In this document: one piece after another, positions 9,211 to 17,440 of the stretch
Numbering within the stretch: the stretch's first letter is position 1
How the letters are laid out: every line of letters begins with the position of its first letter
Assembly (NCBI GenBank): GCA_029858965.1
Contig: JAOUDZ010000031.1
Coordinates: forward strand, 1-44,933
Length of the DNA: 44,933 bases
Source of the DNA: Cyclobacteriaceae bacterium
GTDB lineage: Bacteria > Bacteroidota > Bacteroidia > Cytophagales > Cyclobacteriaceae
Direction: 5' to 3'
The notes under the pieces: model-generated
Seen by the model: the letters and a program-made list of their open reading frames with translations, nothing else
The model's database searches: none
Told to the model about the DNA's origin: nothing
Translations under genes and position numbers: made by a program

Positions 9211-10293
9211 ATGAAAACAAATTCAGTAAAATTAAAAATTATGGGAGTGCTGCTTCTTTTCGCGGTGCTCTTTGCCTCTTGCTCGAGCGATGACCCTGCA
9301 ATCGTAGTTGATAAATCCACCTTAACGGCGGGCATCACCTCAGCATCAGCGCTAATTGCTTCGACAACGGAGGGAACAGCTGCTGGCCAATTCCAGAAAG
9401 GTTCTCAGGCCGCACTCCAAACTGCAATTGATGCAGCCCAGGCAGTAGCAGATGATGCTGCATCCACACAATCTCAGGTAACCAGTGCGGCTGTTTCGTT
9501 AGCTGCCGCTGTAACAGTCTATGAGGGGAAAATTATAGAAGCAATCGATCCGACTAATTTGGTTGGGCAGTGGACTTTCGATGAAATTGCCACAGCGACT
9601 GTCGGCGCCGTTGTCAAGGATTATTCAGGCAACAGCCATGACGGAACAATTAAGGAGGGTCATGAATACTGGGGTGGCGGTATACCTACGCTGGCTAATG
9701 ACCGTTATGGAAACGCCAACAAAGCGCTTCATTTCAATGAAGGTGGAAATATTGAAATCCCGTATAGCACAGCCCTTAACACAACAACCATGTCTATTTC
9801 TTTGTGGGCAAAAGCAGATGTTAATGACCCCATTGTAAACAATCAATACATGATTTCCATGAACCGATGGAACGGCTACAAATTGAATTTCCAGGATTCA
9901 CCAAAAGCTTTCTACACCGTGAAAGCTGATGTGGATGGTTCACCCGACCCTGCCTATTATGACAGGGACAATGCTTCTCCTTTAGTGACGCAAGGTGAAT
10001 GGTGGCATATTGTAGTGACATTCGGAGGTGGACACATGATGTTCTATTTGAATGGTATCCTCGTTAAAGACTGGGATAACACGCCTGGCACTGCGATCTC
10101 ATTATCTGCAACACCTGTAAATCTGGTGTTCGGTCAGGATTTACCGAGTACAGGCTATTCACTTCTTGACACCGACCCTAACTATTTGAACTGGGGAGGT
10201 TTCTACATCGGGACACTGGATGAAGTAAGGATATACAAATCAGTACTTTCAGCCGGACAGGTCACGAGCATCTATGATTTGGAAAAACCATAG
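9211..10293 (+). CDS. LamG-like jellyroll domain surface lipoprotein
   Basis: A 360-residue lipoprotein (signal ending LFASC, Cys24). After an Ala/Thr-rich helical spacer with FIVAR/DUF4972-like character (residues about 35-112), it has a LamG/concanavalin-type jellyroll from about 115 to the end. Diagnostic parts are LVGQWTFDE, VKDYSGNSHDGTI, MSISLWAKAD, GEWWHIVVTFGG and YIGTLDEVRIYKSVLS. Such proteins directly after SusCD often serve as extra surface glycan-binding proteins, and that role is inferred here. It is the last gene before a strong terminator. A catalytic role is not excluded, but I see no catalytic motif. Confidence 0.88.
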   Translation: MKTNSVKLKIMGVLLLFAVLFASCSSDDPAIVVDKSTLTAGITSASALIASTTEGTAAGQFQKGSQAALQTAIDAAQAVADDAASTQSQVTSAAVSLAAAVTVYEGKIIEAIDPTNLVGQWTFDEIATATVGAVVKDYSGNSHDGTIKEGHEYWGGGIPTLANDRYGNANKALHFNEGGNIEIPYSTALNTTTMSISLWAKADVNDPIVNNQYMISMNRWNGYKLNFQDSPKAFYTVKADVDGSPDPAYYDRDNASPLVTQGEWWHIVVTFGGGHMMFYLNGILVKDWDNTPGTAISLSATPVNLVFGQDLPSTGYSLLDTDPNYLNWGGFYIGTLDEVRIYKSVLSAGQVTSIYDLEKP

Positions 10294-10324
10294 TAGCCTT
10301 AAAAGCGATTGCCGCTGATTTAAT

Positions 10325-10360
10325 AAAAAAGGAACAGTGGATTTTCACTGTTCCTTTTTT
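10325..10360 (+). terminator. Rho-independent terminator ending the GH130-SusCD operon
   Basis: A perfect 9-bp stem, GGAACAGTG (10331-10339) and CACTGTTCC (10346-10354), with a six-base loop. It is flanked by six A on the left and six T on the right, extending the pairing and providing the U-tract. It lies 31 bases after the LamG lipoprotein stop and before the next gene. Confidence 0.92.
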
Positions 10361-10453
10361 ATTGCCTCAAAACAAAGTTTCAGCTTACGAGTGATTGCTA
10401 TTTTGGCCGCCGTAAGGTTCTGAGACGTCAACAAAGAAAGTTATTCCAACAAG

Positions 10454-13400
10454 ATGAAAAATAGGGAACGGATTGGCATATGGATTATTAAAAAGATGTG
10501 CCTGATTTTTTGGGTAGTTTTGAATGGTACCGTTTTTGCTCAAGTAGGGCAGATCGATATTAGCAGGGTGCAGCAAATGCCCAACCTTCCTTCCCCATAT
10601 TTGATGCGAGATTGGAAAGAGGTGGCCTTGGCATATGATGAACTTATTTTTTCAACGAGTTCTACAGGTCAATACCTTCCGCTCCTTCACCTGAAGTCCA
10701 ATGGCATCAATTATCCAGCACTTCAGCCAATTCTCCTGGACACTTATGTAGGCTCAGCAGAAGGTGGCAACCAGGCAGAAGCTATCAGTATTATACCTGC
10801 TATCATCGGTGCCACTTTGATAGGAGTAGATAAATCCAACCAGGTTGGCGTAAACTGGGTTGAAAAAACAAAGGATTTTTTCAATAAGGCAAATGGTCAA
10901 CAAGTTTACCTGAATGGTTATTTGGCAACAAGTGGTGCGGATTGGTGGTATGACCTTATGCCCAACGTATTTTTTTGCCAGTTATATTCACAGTATTCAC
11001 AGGTGCTTGATTTTGAGGCGCAATTTACAACCATGGCGGATCGTTGGTTGACTGCAGTCTACGCCATGGGCGGATCAACATCACCCTGGCAAACTCCTGA
11101 TATGAATTACAGTGCATGGTATCTCTCCAGCATGACGCCAAACGATACGGGCGTTATTGAACCTGAAGCAGCCGGAACGATATGCTGGATTTTGTATCAT
11201 GCATGGCTTCACACCGGCGATAAAAAATATTTGTCGGGTGCGCAAATGGCGATGGATTTTTTGTCCAATCTTAGTGTCAATCCAGGATATGAACTTCAAT
11301 TACCCTATGGAGCATTTATCGCAGCCAAAATGAATGCTGAACTGGGCACCCAATACGATATAGGAAAGATTGTCAACTGGTGTTTCGATCGTGGCCCGCT
11401 GCGTGGATGGGGGGTTATCGCAGGCAAGTGGAACGGTTCAGATGTCTCCGGACTGATTGGCGAAGCGAATGATGCCGGAGATGATTATGCGTTTGCGATG
11501 AACGGATTTCAACAGGTTGCGGCATTAGTGCCCTTAGTGAAGTACGATAAAAGGTTTGCACGCGATATTGCAAAGTGGACGCTCAACCTGGCAAATGCTA
11601 CCCGGTTATATTATTCACAGTTCTTGCCACAAATGAGTCAGGATGATTATGCATGGAGTTCGGCACACGATCCTCAATCTGTTATCGCGTATGAAGCGCT
11701 GAAAGAAAATATAGAAGGTAAAAAATTATACGGAACGGGAGATGCGAAAAGGGAAGGTTGGGCACAAACAAATCTTGGAATTTACGGATCATCACACGTC
11801 GGCTACCTTGGGGCAATTGTCGAATCTACTGATGTAGAAGGAATCCTGAAGCTTGATGTCAACAAGACTGATTTCTTCGGGCAGAATACTTTTCCATCTT
11901 TTTTGATTTACAACCCGTATGGAGATACCCGGCAGGTAACGCTTTCATTGGGATTGCAGTTGTATGACATCTATGATGCAATTACCGAATCAATCATCAA
12001 AACCGGTGTAACAGGAAATACAATTATTGACGCTGCGGCCAATGAAGTTATGCTTTTGGTTTACCTTCCCCAGGGTTCAATACCAGAAGCGAGGAATGGA
12101 AAGTTGTATGTTGGTAGTGATATCGTGGACTTTCACTATGGTTATAATTTTGATGGGAAACTGCGTATTAAATCACTGGACGTCATGGATACATTGGCGG
12201 CATATAATCAACAAGTCCCCATATTCTCCGAGATTGAAAATGCGTCAGAGCCTGTTTCGTATAGCTGGTTCGTTAATGGAATCTTATCGTTGGTATCAAC
12301 CTCGAAAGCCTACACCTTTTCTGCTCCTGCGGCTGAAGGGACGTACATGGTTTTACTTAAGATTACTTCAGGGTTGAATAGTGCCAAAGACAGCATCATG
12401 CTTACGGTAGTGGAAAAAATTCCTATTCCACCGGTAGTTGATGGATTTACTACCGATAGAACCTGGTATAATGAGGGAAATGAGGCCACCATTGTCTGTA
12501 ACGCAAACAATACTAATGGTGGCCCGTTGCTGTACGTATGGTCCTTCCCATCGGGATCATTGGTAAGCCAACAAGATTCAGTTATCCACTGGATTGCTCC
12601 TCAAAACGAAGGTTTGGTCCAGATTGGCTGTGAGGTTACCAATGGAGAAGGATTGAAAGCCTCATTGCCACTGAACGTACTGGTTAAAAAAGATGGAGTA
12701 AGCACAACTGCAGCTTTTGCTTATTTTCCGTTTGATGGTGACGTAAAGGACTACAGTGGTAATGGCCACGACGCTATCCTGGAAGGGGCACAACAAACCA
12801 CAGATCCTCGCGGTGAAGTCAACAAGGCGTACAAGTTTTCTTCCGGTAGTGATATTATTTTTGTGAAAAATGAAGCAAGCCTGAATTTTCAGGATCAGAT
12901 AACCGTTTCGTTTTGGGTTACACTTGATGCCATCCCGCAGGAATCATTTGTCCTTTCACACGGGAGTTGGGAAGAACGCTGGAAAGTGTCTGTAACACCA
13001 GACAGGAAACTTCGTTGGACTGTCAAAACTGCAACTGGAACCAGAGACCTCGATAGTTCTTTTCCACTTCAGTTAAATCAATATTATCATTTTGCCGTTG
13101 TATATTCCGGCTATTCAATGGAACTGTATGTTGAGGGTGTGTTGGACGCGTTTATCGCCGACAGCGGACCCATGGCGATGACCACAAAGGCGTTGACATT
13201 TGGAAGAAAAGATACAAACACGACCAACTACTTCTTGCGCGGAAGCCTCGATGAGGTAAGGATATATGACAAAGCATTATCACCAAATGAGATTGAAACG
13301 CTTAAATCGTTGTGGAACATTACAACGGGTGTTGTGGAAAATATACCCGGGGGCATTGCGCTTTATCCAAGTCCATCAACGGGAATAATCAATATTGCAG

Positions 13401-13582
13401 GGATTAATCAAATCAAAAATGTTGAAGTATGGGATGTCACCGGAAGAAGAATTCGAAGCACTTATTCTTATCTTGAAAATGAATCGCTTCTTCAGGTCGA
13501 GGTTGATCCATCAGCGGGCATGGTTGTAATCAAAATTGAAACGCAAGAAACAGTGTTTTACCGGAAAGTGTGGATATACTAA
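10454..13582 (+). CDS. Large secreted protein: unrecognised toroid-like domain, PKD-like region, LamG domain, type IX sorting tail
   Basis: A 1042-residue protein with a Sec signal (hydrophobic core MCLIFWVVLNGTVFAQ). Residues about 38-580 are homologous to the 574-residue lipoprotein upstream of SusC: GVDKSNQVGVNW, DWWYDLMPNV at 163, LPYGAFIAAKMNAELGTQ, GWGVIAGKW, FPSFLIYNPYG, in the same order and spacing. Two immunoglobulin/PKD-like beta domains follow (about 585-745), then a LamG jellyroll (about 750-945: FPFDGDVKDYSGNGHDAIL, SLDEVRIYDKALSP). A Por-secretion/type IX C-terminal tail (about 966-1042: LYPSPSTGIINI, VWDVTGRRI, FYRKVWIY) ends it. It should be exported by the type IX system to the surface or medium. 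Placed after the operon terminator, it probably has its own promoter. Enzymatic function is inferred, not shown. Confidence 0.88.
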   Translation: MKNRERIGIWIIKKMCLIFWVVLNGTVFAQVGQIDISRVQQMPNLPSPYLMRDWKEVALAYDELIFSTSSTGQYLPLLHLKSNGINYPALQPILLDTYVGSAEGGNQAEAISIIPAIIGATLIGVDKSNQVGVNWVEKTKDFFNKANGQQVYLNGYLATSGADWWYDLMPNVFFCQLYSQYSQVLDFEAQFTTMADRWLTAVYAMGGSTSPWQTPDMNYSAWYLSSMTPNDTGVIEPEAAGTICWILYHAWLHTGDKKYLSGAQMAMDFLSNLSVNPGYELQLPYGAFIAAKMNAELGTQYDIGKIVNWCFDRGPLRGWGVIAGKWNGSDVSGLIGEANDAGDDYAFAMNGFQQVAALVPLVKYDKRFARDIAKWTLNLANATRLYYSQFLPQMSQDDYAWSSAHDPQSVIAYEALKENIEGKKLYGTGDAKREGWAQTNLGIYGSSHVGYLGAIVESTDVEGILKLDVNKTDFFGQNTFPSFLIYNPYGDTRQVTLSLGLQLYDIYDAITESIIKTGVTGNTIIDAAANEVMLLVYLPQGSIPEARNGKLYVGSDIVDFHYGYNFDGKLRIKSLDVMDTLAAYNQQVPIFSEIENASEPVSYSWFVNGILSLVSTSKAYTFSAPAAEGTYMVLLKITSGLNSAKDSIMLTVVEKIPIPPVVDGFTTDRTWYNEGNEATIVCNANNTNGGPLLYVWSFPSGSLVSQQDSVIHWIAPQNEGLVQIGCEVTNGEGLKASLPLNVLVKKDGVSTTAAFAYFPFDGDVKDYSGNGHDAILEGAQQTTDPRGEVNKAYKFSSGSDIIFVKNEASLNFQDQITVSFWVTLDAIPQESFVLSHGSWEERWKVSVTPDRKLRWTVKTATGTRDLDSSFPLQLNQYYHFAVVYSGYSMELYVEGVLDAFIADSGPMAMTTKALTFGRKDTNTTNYFLRGSLDEVRIYDKALSPNEIETLKSLWNITTGVVENIPGGIALYPSPSTGIINIAGINQIKNVEVWDVTGRRIRSTYSYLENESLLQVEVDPSAGMVVIKIETQETVFYRKVWIY

Positions 13583-13590
13583 CTGCATAA

Positions 13591-13620
13591 AAAACCTTCG
13601 ACCATCAGGTCAAAGGTTTT
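13591..13620. terminator. Bidirectional terminator between convergent genes
   Basis: The inverted repeat AAAACCTTcGACC (13591-13603) and GGTCaAAGGTTTT (13608-13620) has a four-base loop and a single C-A mismatch. The A/T-rich outer ends give a U-tract in both directions. It sits 8 bases after the rightward stop and 21 bases from the stop of the leftward gene, as expected for a shared terminator. Confidence 0.88.
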
Positions 13621-13641
13621 GATTTTTACCGAACCAGCCTG

Positions 13642-14679
13642 TCATGTTTTCTTTTCCAACACCTTCCTGCAATAGTCAAGGCATTTGGCAACCTCTTTCA
13701 CAGCATCAGAACCCTCCGGGACATCATACTCCATCTCAATGGTTGCAGGAAACTTATATTTGTTCTGCTTCATCAGTTGCAGTACCTGCTCGATTGGCGT
13801 GTCTCCTTCTCCCCAGGGCATATTCGTACCACCATTTACTTTCGATTTCCGGTCCTTTACATGCATACTATAAATGCGTTCGTGTTTACTTTCAAGCAAT
13901 GGTATAGGGTCAAAACCAGCGGCAACGTAATGTCCGAGATCGCAGTTAAGACCGTTGTATTTTGACTGAGCAAGCGCTTCATCCCAACTGGTTATCGTCT
14001 GCTGTAAATGGCCATGATAGGCTATGCCGATTTTATGTTTTTCAGCAAATGCGCCTAACCGTTTGCTCTGCCCTGCATTTGAGGGTATCTCTACAGTAAC
14101 GTGGGTTGCGCCCAACGCCTTTGCAGATCGAAGCGCGTAGTCAATTTCAGCATCTGTATTTTTTTCACCGAGAGCGTTTGGTTTCCATGCATAAATGGAG
14201 ACTCCGGCATCGCTATACATTTTTCTCAGTTGAATAAACTTATCCATTGAGACGGCAGCGCGCCAAATGGCGATCTCTTTCGCTTTTTGTTGTCGCGTAG
14301 CCTGCTCTTCAGGTGTTGGTTCAGGCCTCGCCCCGGCTCGTCCTGGCCCCTGGGGGATTCTGGGCTCCGTGGAAGTGTTTGGTGCGCCGGCAAATTCTTC
14401 TCCCGTGTCACCCATCAGTTCAATAGCGCTGATGTTGCACTCAATACAATACTTGAGGAGTTGTTCAGCATTGTTTGGGAGACTGCGAAAGGAGTACGAA
14501 ATTGCCCCGATCTGAACTCCGTTAAACTTTGAATTGGGTTTTCCCAGGTTCTTTGAAATGGCAGGCGCACCAATTACCGATGGCGTGACGATGGCAATAC
14601 CCCCAATGGCAAGCGCTGTTTTGCCCATGAAGTCGCGCCTTGTGAGGGTAGAAGTATTTCGTATGGCAACTTTTTTCAT
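13642..14679 (-). CDS. Tat-exported sugar phosphate isomerase/epimerase-like TIM-barrel protein
   Basis: Starting at the ATG at 14677-14679, the protein has 345 residues. A twin-arginine signal comes early (TLTRRDFMGKTALAIGG), then an AP-endonuclease-2/xylose-isomerase-like TIM barrel: IGAISYSFRSLP, ISAIELMGD, VSIYAWKP, ATHVTVEIPS, IGIAYHGH, NCDLGHY, YSMHVKDRK, TIEMEYDVPEG. The Glu, Asp, His and Glu residues in these strands match the metal-binding pattern of the family. An upstream in-frame ATG (14751) would add 24 residues in front of the Tat motif and is less likely. Related exported proteins are common in Bacteroidota and often act on unusual sugars; the substrate is unknown. It contains a Pro/Arg/Gly-rich insertion (about residues 105-125). 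Confidence 0.85.
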   Translation of the reverse strand: MKKVAIRNTSTLTRRDFMGKTALAIGGIAIVTPSVIGAPAISKNLGKPNSKFNGVQIGAISYSFRSLPNNAEQLLKYCIECNISAIELMGDTGEEFAGAPNTSTEPRIPQGPGRAGARPEPTPEEQATRQQKAKEIAIWRAAVSMDKFIQLRKMYSDAGVSIYAWKPNALGEKNTDAEIDYALRSAKALGATHVTVEIPSNAGQSKRLGAFAEKHKIGIAYHGHLQQTITSWDEALAQSKYNGLNCDLGHYVAAGFDPIPLLESKHERIYSMHVKDRKSKVNGGTNMPWGEGDTPIEQVLQLMKQNKYKFPATIEMEYDVPEGSDAVKEVAKCLDYCRKVLEKKT

Positions 14680-14980
14680 TGTGTGTAGATGTTTTAATGT
14701 CTTTCTGGCTATCCTTTGTAATATCAATTTAGTCAGAAGGAACCGATCCATACAATGGAATGGTTTTAGTTGGCTAAAGCATATTCGTAAAGCTATTGCT
14801 CACCTCAATTGGAGGACATTGATTTATTTGAGCGGCATTAAGGATGAGAATGCGTTCCTTGACGGAGGCGGGCCGGACCCCGGGGAACCTTCATTAGAAG
14901 GATAATTTTTCTTTGAATTGTTTCAGGATGCTTGTATATCTAGTAGCCGATTTGTTGCTTGCTAAACGTTAACATAATAT
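14680..14980. other. Divergent intergenic region with GC-rich patch, small hairpin and FNR-like box
   Basis: These 301 bases separate two divergent genes. They contain a strikingly G/C-rich patch (about 14862-14887), directly followed by the hairpin CCTTC-atta-GAAGG (14888-14901) with a following T-run. Then comes the TGA-N6-TCA palindrome at 14914-14925 before the arginine deiminase gene. I see no gene here. Confidence 0.6.
14914..14925 (+). promoter_or_regulatory. FNR/CRP-like box before arginine deiminase
   Basis: TGAAttgtTTCA is a perfect 4+4 inverted repeat in the TGA-N6-TCA arrangement, 55 bases before the ATG at 14981. That is the same distance as the boxes before hemN and the DUF4136 gene. 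Confidence 0.5.
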
Positions 14981-16429
14981 ATGGGACCATCAAAACTTGG
15001 CGTTACATCTGAAATTGGAACCTTGCGAAGGCTTCTGGTGCACAGCCCGGATAGTAGCCTGGGTAAAGTAGTGCCTTCGAAGGCTCAAGACTGGCTCTTT
15101 GAAGATATCGTTCACCTGTCCACTGTTCGAAAAAATGAATACGATTTTTATACCAAGATATTGATGTATTTTCTCGATCCGGAGAAGATTTATGGGAAGC
15201 TGAGTCATATTAATTCGAATGAAAGCAATCGGGAATTTTACAAGCCGGACAATCCCAACTTTCATCGATCGGAAAAAGTCATAGAACTGCAATTGCTTTT
15301 AGATGAAATCCTCCAGGATCAGGATATCCGGTTGAATCTGGTGGCCTCTGTCTGCGCGATTGAATCCTGCTCTTATGAAATTCAAAACCAGCTGCACATG
15401 CTGGATGGCGCTGAGTTATCAAAGGTTTTTATTAGTGGTTCTTTGACTGATGGCCGCATGCTTTTTGCGCCAATACCAAATTTTATTTTTACGCGCGACA
15501 TTGGGGTAGTCGTGAATGACCACATTATACTGAACCGCCCGGCAAAAATAGCCCGTACGCGTGAGGCGCTGTTGGCGAAATATATTTTTCACAACCATCC
15601 AATCTTTGAAGGATTTAAAGGGAAAATCATCGAAATAGAAGATACATCTCACCACTTCTTGATGCCAATAGAAACAGATGTCAAAAAGGTAACGCTGGAA
15701 GGGGGCGACTTGATGATGGTAAGCGCAAACCACCTCCTGGTTGGCGTGAGCGAGCGTACGACGATCGAAGCGGCACACCAGGTTATTAATGTATTGTTTG
15801 CGAAGAAAATAGTAGATAAAATCACTGTTGTCCGCATCCCAAAAAAACGGGATTATATGCACATTGACACCGTGTTTACGCAGGTAAAAAGAAATGTGTG
15901 GGTCATGCTTGGGGATTTTTCACGAAAGACTATAAATAAAGAAGGTGCGGATCCGATAGAAAAGATCCTGGAGAGCAAGAGAAAGGTTGATCAGGTCACC
16001 ATCATCCAATTTCATCGGAATGACCAGGAAAACCCTGTTTATTACGAAACATTGGAGGACCTGTTGATCAGCATTAGCGAGACGGATTTGAAATGTTCGG
16101 AAGAAGTTGTCTTCATCTTTTCGGGAAACAATGAATTTCCGTACGACTTACGGGAGCAATGGACAGACTCTTGCAATGTTTTGGCTTTGAAGGAGGGTGT
16201 TGTGTTGGGATATGACCGCAATGACAAAACTGCAGAGGCGTTCAAGGCCGCTGGCTTTCAAGTTATTCACGTACACGAATTGCTGGAAGAATTGGAATCT
16301 GGGAAAATCAAGGTGAGTGACCTTGGGGATACCTTGATCCTGATGCCATCTGCAGAACTTTCGCGTGCCAGGGGTGGTTTTCATTGCATGAGTATGCCCC
16401 TGCTTCGGGACGAACTGCTCAATACGTAA
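14981..16429 (+). CDS. arcA: Arginine deiminase
   Basis: This 482-residue member of the guanidino-group-modifying (pentein) superfamily hydrolyses arginine to citrulline and ammonia. Visible signatures are EIGTLRRLLVHSPD at the N-terminus, PIPNFIFTRDIG (substrate-binding Asp), TLEGGDLMMV, the catalytic MHIDTVFTQV (His and Asp), and the C-terminal RARGGFHCMSMPL with nucleophile Cys469. It is about 70 residues longer than classical ArcA, the extra length being mainly before the FTRD motif. CtlX starts four bases after its stop, forming a two-gene unit. No ornithine carbamoyltransferase or carbamate kinase is next to it, so the classical ATP-yielding arcABC arrangement is absent here. An FNR-like box lies upstream. 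Confidence 0.9.
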   Translation: MGPSKLGVTSEIGTLRRLLVHSPDSSLGKVVPSKAQDWLFEDIVHLSTVRKNEYDFYTKILMYFLDPEKIYGKLSHINSNESNREFYKPDNPNFHRSEKVIELQLLLDEILQDQDIRLNLVASVCAIESCSYEIQNQLHMLDGAELSKVFISGSLTDGRMLFAPIPNFIFTRDIGVVVNDHIILNRPAKIARTREALLAKYIFHNHPIFEGFKGKIIEIEDTSHHFLMPIETDVKKVTLEGGDLMMVSANHLLVGVSERTTIEAAHQVINVLFAKKIVDKITVVRIPKKRDYMHIDTVFTQVKRNVWVMLGDFSRKTINKEGADPIEKILESKRKVDQVTIIQFHRNDQENPVYYETLEDLLISISETDLKCSEEVVFIFSGNNEFPYDLREQWTDSCNVLALKEGVVLGYDRNDKTAEAFKAAGFQVIHVHELLEELESGKIKVSDLGDTLILMPSAELSRARGGFHCMSMPLLRDELLNT

Positions 16430-16433
16430 GCTC

Positions 16434-17357
16434 ATGTCACAGGCCATGCAAAATACTTCTCATTTACTAATGATCAGGCCCGTGCGGTTTTCCTTTAATG
16501 CCGAAACTGCGGTGAATAATACATTTCAATCGGCTAACGATGATGATGCCCAGGAAACGGCACTGAAGGAATTTAATGATTTAGTATCTATACTTCGAGA
16601 ACATGAGATTGACGTCACCGTGATTGACGATACTCCGGAACCCCAGACACCAGATTCTATTTTTCCAAATAACTGGATATCATTTCATGGCGATGGTCGT
16701 GTCGTGCTGTATCCTATGTATGCTTCCAACAGACGATTGGAACGAAAGCCTCATGTACTGGAGAAGCTGAAATCAAAGTTCGTAATTACCGATCAAATTG
16801 ACTTAACAGCATATGAAGATGAAAATGTATTTCTGGAAGGAACGGGGAGCATGGTACTTGATCGCAATGTCAAAGTCGCCTACGCCTGCATTTCTCCGCG
16901 TACCCATGTGACTGTATTAAATGATTTTTGTTTACGCCTTGAGTTCACCCCTCTTCCTTTTGAAGCCTCAGATATTAATGACTTCCCGATTTATCACACC
17001 AATGTAATGATGTGTGTAGCCGATCAGTTTGTAGTGATATGCCTTGATGCCATAAAAGGTGATGTTGAAAGAAAAGCTGTTGTTGATTCAATAATCGACT
17101 CTAAAAAGGAGCTTATAACCATAAGTTTTGATCAAATGAACCACTTTGCTGGTAATATGCTTCAGGTTAGAAATAACCTTGGAGAAAAGTTCGTGGTCAT
17201 GTCATCACAGGCCTTCAGGTCGCTGGATAGCGGCCAACTTTCAAAACTTGAAAAGCATAATGCCATAATTCACTCCGCCCTCGATACGATTGAGCGTAAT
17301 GGCGGTGGTAGTGCCCGTTGTATGATAGCGGAGATATTTTTGCCTGTAAGAAGCTGA
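16434..17357 (+). CDS. ctlX: CtlX-type citrulline hydrolase
   Basis: A 307-residue pentein-fold protein of the amidinotransferase superfamily matching the citrulline-utilisation hydrolase CtlX. It has LLMIRPVRFSFN at the N-terminus, DSIFPNNWISFH, LEGTGSMVLDR, PIYHTNVMMCV, NHFAGNMLQV and the nucleophile Cys in GGGSARCMIAEIF near the C-terminus. The family is reported to split citrulline to ornithine with release of ammonia and carbon dioxide. Directly after arginine deiminase, it would complete arginine-to-ornithine conversion. A second in-frame ATG four codons in (MQNTSH) is an alternative start. Confidence 0.88.
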   Translation: MSQAMQNTSHLLMIRPVRFSFNAETAVNNTFQSANDDDAQETALKEFNDLVSILREHEIDVTVIDDTPEPQTPDSIFPNNWISFHGDGRVVLYPMYASNRRLERKPHVLEKLKSKFVITDQIDLTAYEDENVFLEGTGSMVLDRNVKVAYACISPRTHVTVLNDFCLRLEFTPLPFEASDINDFPIYHTNVMMCVADQFVVICLDAIKGDVERKAVVDSIIDSKKELITISFDQMNHFAGNMLQVRNNLGEKFVVMSSQAFRSLDSGQLSKLEKHNAIIHSALDTIERNGGGSARCMIAEIFLPVRS

Positions 17358-17440
17358 TTCATTCAGCCGCATACTGCCTGCGCAGAAACGGGATTGCAGC
17401 GCCATGCCATTGGCGCGATAGATGAAGCCGATTCACCCGG

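Noticed and set aside
17399-17416. Hairpin GCGCCA-N6-TGGCGC between ctlX and the UspA gene as terminator
   Set aside because: The stem is perfect but only six base pairs and no U-tract follows on either strand, so I could not call it a terminator.
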